A DNA stretch of 64,000 nucleotides from Lentinus brumalis. Lineage: Eukaryota > Basidiomycota > Agaricomycetes > Polyporales > Polyporaceae. Of this stretch, positions 11,201 to 22,990 are shown piece after piece (the first letter of the stretch is position 1; each line of letters begins with the position of its first letter). Position numbers and translations under genes: made by a program. The stretch lies in assembly GCA_001792895.1 (NCBI GenBank), contig MARA01000034.1, forward strand, positions 62,001 to 126,000. The letters are read 5' to 3'. The notes under the pieces were generated by a model. It saw only the letters and a list, made by a program, of their open reading frames with translations, had not been told where the DNA came from and made no database searches.

Positions 11201-12402
11201 ATCTGGCGCTGATCTCGTCACCAGTATCGCGTTGAACAAGATATCGCAGCGAGTACAGCAGGTTCGGTGTCTACTCTCTCTATGCGTTCACCGTGTACTG
11301 ACAACCCCAGCAATGCGGTCGTGTCTACCGGTCACCTGTCGTCACCCTCGAGATACACGTTGTATCATGTCGCGATAGAATTGCCCATCAATCCTTCGAT
11401 CTTCGATTCGAGCAGTACGTGCTTTAGCATCTTCATCTTGGACTACCGACCCTCATATATTCATGTTAGCATGCAGACTGAAGAGACTCTGAAACGCTTC
11501 GACTATACCAAACAGACATTCACATACAACTCCATCGCGACGTATGATTGGGGTGCCGACAACATCGGAAGCATTATCTTCGACTCAGTCACTCCTATGG
11601 ACGTAGCCCGGCAGATGCTCTCCCGTCTCGACGACTCGCAGCTCCTCCGTCACTATAGCATCGCTGTACAGCACCGCGTCGAGACCCATGTCTTCGCAAT
11701 CTTCGACCTCCTGCTCAGTCGAGACGAGCCTGCACTGGAAGACATTCGTCATTGCATGGACTCCTATCCGTCACTCGTCTACTGCATGTTGAAGAAGTAC
11801 ATCCCTGAAGGGCCGGCAGAGCTACCAGAAGAGGTAGCTCCTTGTTCTCCATCCATCATTCGGAATGTCCTCCGCTCTGCGAACGAGATGGGCATCGCTG
11901 CCCTGGCTGCATTAGAGCGGCTCGGCACCGCAATAGAGGCCCTGGATCTGAAGACCTACCTCGACCTTCTCTGGTCAGCGGCCCTATGTGTTCGCTCCTC
12001 CAAGCTCGTCCAGGAAATCCTCCTTGTACTGCATGAGTCCCGCAGCAGCCTCCGGGAGTCTAGTCCCGCCCTCGAGTTTGCCCATAGGCATGCTCTCGGG
12101 GTCGTCTTCGATAGGGTTGAAGAAGCCGCGGACACATGCCCATGCGACGACTTTGGGAAGCCGAGGAAGCAATTCACGCGGCCCGCCAGAGCGAAGCTGA
12201 TTAGCCCACAACCGCGGCCTGAGGAGGAAGGCCCCACGTCAACAACAGGCGGACGGCTCAAACTATCGCCGAAGTTGGCGAACCCCGCGCTCGACGGACC
12301 ACAGCGACAGCGCACCGTGCTGTACGTGTCTCCGTCCGTCGTCCCGACCGCGCACTCGAGCGTCTCGTACCCCGTCGCACCCCACGCGTCTCGGACGCTG
12401 TG
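8286..12402 (+). CDS. RNA-dependent RNA polymerase of the RNA-silencing type (one apparent frameshift)
   Basis: Cellular RdRPs copy single-stranded RNA into double-stranded RNA that feeds Dicer in quelling-type silencing. A dozen or so exons give roughly 1100 residues. The diagnostic blocks are in order: FSDGCGLIGPNFARLL (about 8930-8975), IQIRYKGYKGVMMLHPEL, LFGVCDPYGVLNEGEVHVR, RNPCLHPGD, DCIVFASKGRR, then the catalytic GGDVDGDEYTVIWD. The active-site DxDGD is split by a 50-nt intron (9846-9895) and all three Asp are present. Downstream come TREDLARHFASYN, DECQDLNALHSLVVDGG, STAEKHAFSFHLG and a C-terminal helical region. At about 10500-10508 the frame changes from MMAVRL to HQLDIRRHLGHVDF with no usable intron, which implies a one-base insertion or a sequencing error. 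From about 12240 the tail matches duplicated non-coding sequence near 47.2-47.4 kb, so the natural C-terminus was probably replaced. Confidence 0.88.
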
Positions 12403-13740
12403 ATCTCGTGTTTCGTGCTCCTACGTTAGCTCTGGAACTCCTGCCTCAACTCCCCCACTGATCCTCACCCGCCCGCGTTGAAGTTCAGCCCGCCCGGTAG
12501 TCGTGCGCATACTACACCTGGGAACGGTCGCGCGGGCAAGACCCAGGAGACGCAGGGAAGGTCAATGCCGACGGAAGTTCAGGAAAGGGTGCGGAGGAGG
12601 GGACTGCGCTGATGTCCAAGCCAACGACGCGGGAGCCTCATCAGTCTGCGCAGCTGGCTCGACACCGTCCGCGGATCGCTCAAGTTTTGGGCAGAGCTGT
12701 GTTATCGCAGTCACGGCGACTCTCACTCAGGAGCTGGAGACGCGCTGCCGCGAGAACTGCAAGATCGAGGAACGCCCTGCATACAATCATACAACAGCCA
12801 TCTGTATCGTACATATTGCGGCGCCCAACAAACTGCTCTGTCCCAGGACGAGAGGGTCAAGTGACCGGTTCCGATCACACGTCTGGACCCACGCCGTTCA
12901 TCCTCCTCCAGCATAGCCCTTCCAGCGATCACGCCGTCGACTTCGATAGTCGACGACCCACACGACGGTTGCTTATCTCTCTGTCAAGTCATCTTGGACG
13001 AGCTGGGCAAGGATGCTCTCGCTGAAGGTTTCAAAGGCAAGATCTGTGAGGTCCGCGCCCGAAGGGTGTCAACGCGCGCTGGCTGCGCATGGTCGTCTGC
13101 GTCGGTACGTGCCTTTGGTTGCTTGTACAATCTCATACTGACCATCACCGCAGGATAGGAGCCTTGGGTTCAGACCTGTTCGACCATGACGGCGTAGACC
13201 GCGTGGGCACTTCACCATCAGCGAGACGACCGCCATCTTCTCGAACTCAATTCATGTCTGCAGGTGGTTCGAAGTCTTCGAGTCCTCTCAGTCTGTTCTT
13301 TACGCACGACACGATGCGACTCCTGCGACTCTCGCTGCCGATGCGACCATATGCACCGCCTGTGCACTTAGAGAGCATACAGCCACGGCTGTCCGCGTAC
13401 AGCCTGAGTTTATGGTAGAATTCGATTCACCGTGTGCCGTGTGAACGCTGGCGTGCAGCCACTTCTACTGCGCTCCCTTATGGAGACGGTCACGCTGCAC
13501 GCCCGAGTACTGAGGGCATGCAGCAACGGGTACAAGCAGCGGCCTGCGAGAGGATGCGCATATGCGCAACATGTCAAGTGAAAGTTAAAGTTCACGGACC
13601 TCGTGTCATACACGGTTACGTACGGCCATCCCAGGACGCGCCTCTCACCGCTATACATGTCCTCCGAGTCCTTGATCCCCTTCTCCTCCTGCGCATCCGC
13701 ACTCGATTCTGTCCTCTGCTCACGCCTCTGCCCTCACGAC
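12403..13740. repeat. Leader part of F-box unit A
   Basis: No intact gene is seen. The stretch (homology starts about 12240) is repeated in reverse at about 45.9-47.4 kb upstream of F-box D, and in the same orientation at about 22.0-22.6 and 24.15-24.7 kb upstream of F-box B. Short open frames on both strands are disrupted differently in each copy, which argues for decayed sequence. The last 200 bp before 13741 probably hold the F-box promoter and 5' UTR. Confidence 0.6.
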
Positions 13741-15574
13741 ATGCTGGATGCCCTTCAGTCTCTGGTCAAAGCCGAGCCACAACTCCCGATCGAGGTCTGC
13801 GAGCGCGTCATCGAAGCTGTGTACGATAACCATTACGCGTTTGTCTCAACGTCTTTGGCTACCCTCTCCAGCTGCGCACTCGTCTGTCGCGCATGGCGTC
13901 CGCGCGCCCAGAGGGTTCTCTTCGAGTTCGTCCTCCTTCGAGACAAGGACACGCTATATCGCTTTGCAGAGCTCCTCGACGCATCGCCCGAGCTCGGAAG
14001 TTACGTGCATATACTCGAATTGCGAGGAGATCTCCATGTGCCATACAGTCCAGCTGTATTGTTCCCCACAGCGCTGCGAGGGAAACTCACCAACCTGGCT
14101 GAAGTATACATCATCGGCTTTCACGATGCCGTGAAGGCTGCAAACCCACCACCTGAGGGCCAGAAGGAGCTCCCGTTCCTACCCATTCATCGATACTTCC
14201 CATCCCTGTTGACGTCCATCTCGCATATCCGCAGGTTAGACTTTGTGGACGTGAGGTTCCCGTCGTTCGGGGACTTCGCCCGCTTTCTCAGTATGCTTCC
14301 CAACTTGGAAGAACTGGGCTGTTCCCGTATTTCCTGGGCTGTCCTCGGCCTGGAGCCAGTCTGTATGGCGAAGCGCAGCTCCCACGACTCTCGGAAGATG
14401 TTCCTGCCGAACCTCGAGATGCTCGCGGTATGTCTCTAGAACAGACACGGCACAGGCTGGTATTGACTCGCATCGAAGTGCTATGACATGGACGAGCAGG
14501 GCAGGCAGAGATTGCTGTCTGCGCTTGGTCCCTCGCTCCACGTGCTGAGAATCAAGTTCCCTAACAATCCCCCTGTTGTGCGCATAGAGCCTCCTCGTGA
14601 GTCATTTTAGGTTGTCCAACCAGACATACATCTCACTATTCGTTCTCATGATCAGCTGTCGAACAGGAAACCCCCTCACTTGCTCTAAATCTTCGCTCGT
14701 TCCCCTGCTTGTATAATCTTCTCTTTGTCCTGGCACCGTTCTCCCAGCCAGATCAAACTCTCCATTCTCTCCGGCACACGCTTGTCTCATGGATGGCCTC
14801 AAGCGACGATGTAGTTGGCGACCTATCGCCTACCCAACGATGCCTTTACCTTGCACCGGTGTGGAGAAGTGTATGCAAACGGGAGGAATTTGTTGAGCTC
14901 CTCCGTACCATCGGCCCCGTCGTAGAGGCAGCGCTATGCAGGAAGGAAACTGCAGAGGGCGACCTTCAGGACCAGACCAGTGGGGATACCGACAAACGCC
15001 CTGAAGCCAATCCTTGCAGGGCATTCCTTGTTGTGGATCGTCTCGGCGACAGGCTCGAGTGGGAGGATTGGTGGAGGACAGCGGTTGCAGAATGTTTTCC
15101 GACGCTCTCGAAGTGGAACAGGCTCTATGTGTATGCAACTCAAATTTGTGAGTACGCCTCTTGTTCATGACAGATTCAGAGAATGTTGTATTGTCCATGA
15201 ATCTGACCATTTGAGATATCGACAGGGAACCCACAATATTCATGGAAAGATCACGACCTAACTCCGCAGGACTACGCCAACCGCTTGCAAGCCATGGCGG
15301 ATGCACGCCGCCGCCGCCGCCGCCGCCACTCAACGCGAGACGCTGTCAAGACATTTCTCGCCTCTCGGGGGGCACTGATGCACGTAAGGCAGAAGCGCAA
15401 GCACTACCAGGTAGGGATCATCGCTCGTGACAAGTGACATCGACTGATCAGCTTGCGTAGCCGACTTGCCTCAGACGTACACGAAGCCTCAGGAGCTCAT
15501 CATCTCTCCGGGGACGCACGCAGAACGCGTTCAAGACCCGCATCTACTCCGTCTTGATGTCCAACGTCCTCTAG
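13741..15574 (+). CDS. F-box protein A (intact)
   Basis: Five exons (13741-14427, 14479-14596, 14656-15147, 15226-15410, 15461-15574) splice to 531 residues with no frame break. The N-terminus (LPIEVCERVIEAVYD ... TLSSCALVCRAWRPRAQRVLF, residues about 13-60) is a typical F-box, which would bind SKP1 and make the protein a substrate-recognition subunit of an SCF ubiquitin ligase. The rest is Leu-rich and resembles the irregular LRR-like C-terminal region of Agaricomycete F-box families. The last-but-one exon carries a run of Arg from a CGC repeat that is longer than in copies B and D. The terminal exon is supported by a stop at the same aligned place in B and D. Expanded F-box families are usual in these fungi and their substrates are mostly unknown. 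Confidence 0.82.
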
Positions 15575-17571
15575 CTATGTCTCTCCTCTGGTTGTGCTCC
15601 GCGGACTCTCTTCCTACCATCATCATTCTTGTGTTGTCTCGTCTCGTCTCGTCTCCTCGCTCCAAGGTTATATGCACTATCGTCTGCTCATTTCTCGCCA
15701 CATCGTCACCCGTTCAAAACCCATACATGTCAGCCCCTCAAATCGCTGCTCCAATGAGCGGCAGTAGTATCTTCATGCCTCAGATGTCGGTCGTCTCCCT
15801 CACATGTCCTATATCGCCCCGACTTCCCGACCAACACGCGAAACTTCCAAAGTCTCCATATGGCTCCCGGACACTGGTGCACCGCCGAGAACCGTTCTAT
15901 CTCGCCCTAAACCCCTTGCTCGCCCCGCAGAATATTCATGTCGCTCATCGTGTCCCGCAGTCACTCATCAGCAACCACATTGCACGTCACAATACGCGTC
16001 GCGACTCGTGCAGCTGCTGCAACATGCCTCAATATCCGCCGCCCGCCCATGACAGACAGACGGCCTCTTCACAGTTCCTTCCCTACATTGCTCCCTCCAT
16101 TCCCAAAGGCATTCATCCTGCGTGGCTGCTGAACGCTGAAAACGTCGGACCCCAAGACAAACCTGCACCGCGATGACGAGAACGTACTCCATGTATTATG
16201 CCGTACTCGAGTACATGTGCGTAGCATCTGCGTCGCGTCGAGCTACACGCTAAACTACATCGAAGCCCGCCGTCTAGACTGTCGTGCCAGTAGACCAACA
16301 CTACCTGTACCTATGCACCCTCTCGCTCGCCTGGCACCACCCGCCGCTATGTTCGACTCTGCGTCCCTCCCCGCTAGCCTCGCGACCCGGACTCCACCAC
16401 AGCTTGGAGGGCAGGACGGTTCGGGTTCGCCGTTTCGCCGGGCTGGACCTGTTTCCAGCGCACAGACTCGTGGTCGGTGCGATCACGGTGGAGCGGACGC
16501 GACCGTATGGAGGACTCGACACCCTACCATGCACCGAGGATCGGACGCGCGAGGCTGTCTGTGCCGTGCTGCGTTGAGAGCCACTGTGACCGTATCGGAT
16601 GAGCGATCAGCGCGGCTGCAAGTCTCGCAGTGGGCCTGCGACGCGCCGCGGCTGCTCGCCTTCTCCCTATCCGCGCATCGCCCACCCTGTTCTCCACGGA
16701 GAAACATGCGAACACGCCTGCTCCGGGCGGATGCTCAGTGCGTTGTCCGAGTCGTGGATCAGTGCGAGTTCCATGTTCTCGTCCGCGGAGAACATCCGAA
16801 GCAGTTGCCCAAGCTAGCGGTGTCGTCTACGTACTACATCACCATCGTAGACATCGGACGGTACATCCAGGTGCTTCTCCTGCTGATTTCTGAGCTGACG
16901 ATGCCATGGCGCAGGACTGTTCGCGTGGGCACAACTAGCAATCGAACGTCCGAAGCGGGGTGTCTAAGCTAGCGCTATCGCCTACTTACTACATCGCCAT
17001 TGTTGCCATTGGACGGTGCGTCGAGGTGCCTCTCGCGCTACGTTCTGAGCTGACAAAGCCATGGCGCAGGACCGTTCGCGTGGGCATAACGAGCAGTCGC
17101 GCATCCAGGCCGTCTGCGCTTCCTGGGCTTCTTGACACTCGGTCGGTGAGCGACTGAAGTCCACTCTCCTGCGGAGGGTCCCAGCTTGGGCAAAGGCGTA
17201 CCTGCACTGAAGAGCGGATGCTGCGACCACCAGCACCGCGTTCACGGCTCGCTCGCGCTCGCGCCCGGCAGCGGTCACGCGAGTCCCGCGGAAGAGAAGT
17301 GCGATGGAGACCGCGGGCCCGTTCGAGCTGCAGTCCGAGCGTCCGGCGGGACGACGCCTCCCAGAGCGATATGTCGAAGGATCCGGTCGTGCTTGAGGTG
17401 GGCAGCAAGTGTGCAGTGGCGCTGCGGGGCAGCGTGAAGTGATTGGAGCGGATCGAGGAGCCCTGCATGGATCTGGCTTGCGCAGTTTGGACTAGCCCAA
17501 CCGGAGAGGCATGACCACAAAACGTGTACGAGTATTGACGCGGACGGGTAGATTTGGGTAGAGGCAGCGGC
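15575..17571. repeat. Trailing part of F-box unit A
   Basis: This is repeated in the same orientation after F-box B (about 26.5-28.2 kb) and in reverse after F-box D (about 42.2-44.0 kb). Several frames stay open for 100-250 codons, but homologous copies keep different frames and contain stops, so I call no gene. Only the first few hundred bases are likely F-box 3' UTR. A stretch on either strand near 16.6-17.3 kb is conserved in D and may be a relic of another gene. Confidence 0.55.
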
Positions 17572-17730
17572 AACATCAACGGCCACTCGCACGTCGTCGT
17601 CGAGGCCCTCCCCTCGCTCGACACCACGACCCCCACGGACCCCACCAAGTTTGCGTTCTTCAAGGGCCTCAACGACAAGGCGCAGGGCGGTGTTCTCTCC
17701 GTTGAGGTCGCCGGAGGTCTCCCTGCTGGC
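17572..17730 (+). pseudogene. Exon fragment of a secreted basidiomycete protein family
   Basis: About 53 codons read NINGHSHVVVEALPSL, then PTDPTKFAFFKGLN and VEVAGGLPAG. This pattern is typical of a common secreted Agaricomycete family, often mislabelled 'ribosomal protein S17' in databases. There is no start, no signal peptide and no continuation on either side. The aligned places in units B and D lack the insert, so the fragment was captured by unit A alone. The family assignment is from memory of the motif and needs a search. Confidence 0.6.
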
Positions 17731-18298
17731 CCAGCGTGGCGGGATCAGACATGGGTCGGTGGGGCCGACTTGCATGCGATTGCACTGAGAACGTACACGC
17801 AATTGAAGTCAGTAGTGGGAGGGAAGAACAGCAACTCAACTTTGTGACATAGTACGACGGTCTGTGTGTGAACTTGAATAATGCAGCCAGAGCATTGGTC
17901 GAATTCAGAATGGCCGCGTGTCGAGGCCTTGGGTGGAGAAGAGAATCTGAACACACAGTATGGAAAACAAATGGATCGAGGGAAATACGCAGCAGGGGGG
18001 CGGTCAAGAAGGGCACGGGAGAGACGAACCTGGAGACCTTTCGCCATCTTGCTACTACAGTGACCCGCCGTCCTACACCTCTGTCAAGGCCGCGTCCGTG
18101 TTCAATCCGCAATGGCGAGCTGACACCGAGAGCGTGCCCGGTGCTGATGATGCGTGGAGGGTGGAGAGCGTGTGAGCCGAGCAACGGCGAAGATAGATAG
18201 GTAAGTCAGAGCAGACCGGGCCTTGTGAGGACTCCGCAGTTGTAGACGCAGCCGTCGCCGAGGAGAGACGGATACACGAGCACTTGCAGCGGAGGACG
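17731..18298. repeat. End of unit A up to X1
   Basis: This region is homologous to 28.1-28.44 kb after F-box B and, in reverse, to 41.47-42.1 kb beside F-box D. A short minus-strand coding-like stretch is frameshifted among the copies. No gene is called. Confidence 0.55.
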
Positions 18299-21200
18299 TT
18301 ATCTTATCTTATCTCTGCGCGCCTTCTGACGTCGTCCACAATCCTGAAGTGCTCCTCTCGTTCTGCTCGCAATGGCCTCTGCACAAGTTCCGTACCCTCG
18401 ACCGTCTTTGAGACCGAGCTTTCCCGACTGTGCCGCGCCTGCTATAGCCTGCCATTCTACAAGTCTCTGCACGCGACAACGAGTCCTCCTGCTTGCTCTC
18501 CAGGCCGGGGCTGCGCTTGCGCCCTGTGCTCTCCACTTGCTCCTTGGAACTCTGAACCCTCACATCTGCACCCCATCTGTCTCAGTCTTCGCACTTCAGT
18601 CTTTCGCAACGGAGCGCGTGAGCTGCTAGAGAACACTCACAAGCGGCGCTGGTCCTAATAGTCGTACTGGGTGGACGACATGCGTCTGCTTGCTAGGAGG
18701 CCGACTGCCGCTGGTACTGAGTACAGGGTGACGGCCCCAGGGTACTTAGTATAGGTAAGCCCATATCCCTGTCTTGTTGACTCATCAGTCATACTTACTG
18801 AATCCAGCCCCGACCATTCCCTCTCTGTATCTGCCGCTTCGTCCCCGCTGTCAGGCCGATTTAGAAATCTCGTCTGGAGCCCAACTGTGCGCGAAGGTGT
18901 GACGCTGCATGGACTCAAGATTGCGCCGACTCGGAACGAGGTTGGTGAAGTTATCGCAGCATGCAGGTACGTCCGCATGGTCGACCGGCTGCAGCACACT
19001 CGCTTACTAGCTCCGGTTTCACGCGAAGATACAGAGTGCGCAACGTACTCGAAGCGCGTGCATCGTTCGCCGAACAGCCCTCATTTCCCTTCTGCCTACC
19101 ACTGTCGCCAGCTTGCTCGGATGCAGCCTCGACTGCGCTTCCGCGACACAAACCTAGTGGTTGGCTCACGCTGTGCTCAAAGTCCATGCGCTGGCATGCC
19201 CGCCGCATCGGGACGGCACACACGTCGTACTAGTACGTGCGAGTCTCTGCTCCTCCATCCCTGTGCTGCATTCTGTCGTGTCATGCTCTCGTTCCCCCTC
19301 TTGTACGCGTCTCTACGGCCGCTCGCGCCCGGGACTCCAACTCCTGCCTCGAGTCCAACTTCCCCGCTCAGCCTCGCCCGCCTGTCGACTGCACTGCAGA
19401 AGTCGGCATACATGGCGTGGACCGCTTCTGAGCGACCGCATGCTCGAGGCCTAGGAAAGGACCGGGAAGGGCGGCACAGACGGACTCAATTCCGCGCAGT
19501 GCGGACTACTCCGCTGCTGCCATCTCGATCACTGCAGAAATCGGTAGTCATCAGCGCATCCGCCGTCACGCTCGTCGGGGATGATCCAGAACCAGCACTG
19601 TGTTTGCTCCGATTGGCGACGGGCGTCGAGTACATAGCTGGAGAGTCGTCGCGATGAGACCCCTCATTGCCTCGCGTAAGATCCTCGTCGGTCGGTATTC
19701 CATCTTGCGACATACGGAGTACGAGGCGCAGACCGGGCGTTCCTCGTCGTTGACACTCATCTTCAATGAAGTAAGGCACGAAGGAGAAGACGGATAGAGG
19801 GAGACGGATGTCGGATCCTTCTGCACCGCTTGGCTACGGACTTCGATGAACATCTGCAAGATGCGCGTTGCGCGCTGGTTCAAATTCGAATCCGGCACCT
19901 ACGCCGCCTCCGGTCGCTCTCCTCCTGTGGGTACGCCGTCACCTTCGACGATCGGATTGCGTGATAACGTGTATCATTCCTCCTCAGATGTATCGGCGCA
20001 GTACTAGTACATACTACGCACGGCCGCGGCGGCACTGCAGGATAGTGCTCAGCCGATCTCTCTATACCGGGACATCCCCGCTACCCGTCATCGGGCCATA
20101 CCTGAGCGAGGACGATGCCACGATGGGGCTTGACTCCCATCTCGTACTCTCCGACACAACATACACTCGGTAGAGGGCGACCGGTTACCACATGGACCTG
20201 GGTCTCTTCACTCCAGTCCGCACCACCAGGTAGAGCAAAGGACAAGTATCGCATGACTGCACGTCCTCGGTATACCGTACACTTATGTCATGTCATGTCG
20301 TTGACAGTACTCTGTGCCTGATCGCCGCTCCAACCTCTTGCGTCCTCCCCGTACTACACCCTCTCCCTCAGTCACCCTCGAGTCTCGTAGACGCTTCCTC
20401 CATCTTTGCGGCACGGCAGCAGCAGCAGCAGCCAAGCGTGTTCAGCGCGACCATCCTCTGCGCGAGATGTCCCGGTAACCCGTCATCTGCGTGGTGAGGA
20501 AGTCGCGACGTTGTGCTGAGGGCGACCGTGCAGCACCAGGATGTAGGCGGACTCGCACGTCCGGGTGACGGAGTGCATCCATCCGTGGTCGAGCGCCGCG
20601 TCCTCGGTTGCCGAACAGGGCGAACGGGGTCTGCTCGTCGACCATTGCTCGACGCTCTGGTGACTTCTTGAAGCCGAGGCTGTCGTGTTTTGTCTGCGGG
20701 AATGCGGTACTGCCACTACGGGCGGAGGAGCCGGGCGAGTCGGAGCGACTGTACTAGCACAACAGAGGCAGGGGGCGTTAAGGGCGAGCAAGGTCGCTGA
20801 GAATGATCACATGAGGCGCACCATCATTTGCGCATATAGTCGGCGAGAGACTGTACAGATTTGGTGGGAGAGATGCGTCGACGCGAGGTGTAGGATGGCA
20901 TTGCAGGCCGTGCATTGCAGAGACTAGGAGGAGGAGACTGCTTGATCGGTACATGTGGTGTCGTCCCATTGCAGAGTCACGTAACTTCGTCCTTACATAC
21001 CTTCGACAGGATCGTCTCTCCGGCTGCATAGTGTCCGCGAGGGCGTTCAGCTCCTGCACCAGCACCGCGAAGTCGAAGGAACCAGTGTGGCCTCCGCGGT
21101 GTGAGTCGATGCATCCGACGGCGTCCTGCTAGTAAGAGAGGCGTCCCGATGTTAGTCTGATGTCGCCTACGCCGACGTGGATGACACAGCAACGCGCGAG

Positions 21201-21740
21201 GGACGGGAGGACGTCGGATGGCGACGGTGGGATCTTGGATGATGAGGGTCCAGCGGCCGAGCTCATCTCAAGCATCTTTCAGAACGAGGCCGTCACGGGC
21301 TACCGGGTCTAGCACGATGAGTCGTGACTCGGGGTTTCGTGTCCTAGCCATTTTGAGATTTTGGCATGCGGCTGGCTCTCCAAGGCGGTAGCTCATGCCT
21401 GCGGGGAGGGTCGCAGCTGATTGATGCGAAGCGAGGAGTCAGTACAGACATCATCTGTTGTAGTTGGTGCCTACCTCACCTAGGACGTAACGACACGGGA
21501 GGTACGGTGTCGCGTGTGGCGAGTTGCGTATTGCCTGACGTTCGTCGTTGGAAGGAGAAGCTAAAGCCTTACCAGCATGGAGATACTAAGTATTGTCCGA
21601 GCTTGCTGTGATGGCTGAATCGCAGACGACTGCAAAGACGAGCAGGGACGCAGAGGTTACGTAGCGGGAGTGTATGACTTACTGCGTCTTCTCCATGATA
21701 CCAAGTCCTCAGCACACTCAGTGTTTCCTCGGGTACTAGC
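18299..21740 (-). repeat. X1: near-complete X repeat
   Basis: On the minus strand X1 matches X3 (48480-52085) over most of its length and X2 (39290-41470) over its 3' half. Its 3' end is three tandem units, (TTATC)3 at 18299-18313 on the plus strand, shared exactly with X2 and X3. Conserved peptide blocks include LYHGEDA/TWYHGEDA, GGHTGSFDFAVLVQELNAL and, on the opposite strand, IGPYLSEDD. Stops and frameshifts break every long frame. I recognise no reverse transcriptase, transposase or helicase domain. It may be a decayed host gene pair or a non-autonomous element. Confidence 0.65.
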
Positions 21741-22649
21741 GTGAATCGGTCACAAAGAAGAGTCACATGCTGTGGTGGTCCCTACAACTGTACTTGGTCT
21801 TCGTGTGGGTGCTATGGGTACGCCGCGGCTGCGGCTCCTAGCGAGGGAGGGAACTGGCAGCCACTGATGGCTCATAGGTGTACTACCGGTCCGTTCCTCA
21901 TACCAATTCCGATCCTCGAATCCCTCCTTTCCGTGACCATCGCCTTGTCCTCACTATCCGCTCGATCCACGAGCTCACGCGCTGCTCTCCACGGCCGCGA
22001 CACGCGTATCGTACATTTTGCCGTCTGCTCATCCCGACCCCACGCTCAGGTCTCTCTCGAATTCGTACATTCCCGCGTCCTCGCCGCCGGCTCGCGCACA
22101 CGCGGACTCCTTCCCCGCTGCTCGTGGCCCGCCCGAAGTGGATATGAGATCGCATTGACGAAGTCCGCAGATGAGGCTCGGGCCCGGCGACTACACCGAC
22201 AAAATGCAGGAGAAGGCCGAGCGTGAATGCAGGAGGAGGAAATGGTGTGGAGGAGCGCGCTGCGCTGAGGGCAATGATCACAACGCGGGAGCCACATCCG
22301 TCGGCATAGCTAGCTCGACACCTTCCCAGGTTCGTGCGCAGGGCTGTGGCCTCGTGTTCGTGGCGGCTCTCACTCAGAGGCTAGAGGCGCGGCCAGGGAG
22401 CCGCGAGAATGACAGAGGTCCCGCATACATGCCTACGGCCGATCAGCGCATCGTGCATATCGCGGCACCCGCCAAAGTGCTCCGTCGCGGGACGAGAAGC
22501 TGCCAGCGTCGTTGAGCAGTGAGACCCTGCCAACCGCAGTGCAACATACTGAAGGCTTTGCGAGGGAGAAATTACTCCATTGTACCTCTTGCCGCCTTTC
22601 CCCGCCTACCTCGCGTCGAAAATGCAATCGTGCTACTTCAACGGCTGCA
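21741..22649. repeat. Leader part of F-box unit B, before the retroelement
   Basis: It aligns with 12.4-12.9 kb of unit A and, in reverse, with 46.4-47.7 kb of unit D. About 140 bp just before the retroelement have no counterpart in A. No intact gene is seen. Confidence 0.55.
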
Positions 22650-22654
22650 ACCAC
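22650..22654. repeat. Left 5-bp target-site duplication (ACCAC)
   Basis: ACCAC directly precedes the 5' LTR and is repeated at 24131-24135 right after the 3' LTR. Five bases is the usual target duplication of Copia-type elements. Confidence 0.93.
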
Positions 22655-22884
22655 TGTTGAAGTAAGCAGGCGGGCGGGCATGTCGGGCGGGCAGTTGGGC
22701 GGGCAGTTGGGCGGGCAGGTCGGGCAGGCAAGCCGGAGCGCTCGCGCACAGCGGGCCCGCCATCATGATTACAGGTTAGATCTGATAACGTTTTTGTATA
22801 TCTACCTAGCGCGTCGCTATCGAAGCCCCCGCGCGTTTGCGACGCGGGCTCCCTGCTACCCCGGAACGACATCTTGTTCCAACA
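22655..22884 (+). repeat. 5' LTR
   Basis: It starts TGTTGAAG and ends CCAACA. The first 80 bases are a short-period GGGCGGGCAG-type repeat. A primer-binding site is not obvious directly after it; a stretch resembling the anticodon-loop side of initiator tRNA (CTATCAGAAG) appears about 55 bp further on. Confidence 0.95.
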
Positions 22885-22990
22885 CAAACGCGCTGTACAG
22901 CCCTCTGCTTCCTCCGCTTCGTGCCGTTCCCACCTGGGTCCTATCAGAAGAACTTTGAAGAACACCTGAAGAACACCCCACTCCCCTGCT

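Noticed and set aside
16217..16972. 251-codon frame in the F-box A trailing region
   Set aside because: The homologous places in units B and D do not keep this frame; all three frames there are equally open because of GC-rich composition.
18299..18313. (TTATC)3/(GATAA)3 as telomeric repeat
   Set aside because: Fungal telomere repeats are usually TTAGGG; only three units occur and they are internal to the locus.
22680..22740. CRISPR-like or minisatellite array in the GGGCGGGCAG repeats
   Set aside because: It is an internal feature of the LTR, present identically in both LTR copies, and the organism is a eukaryote.
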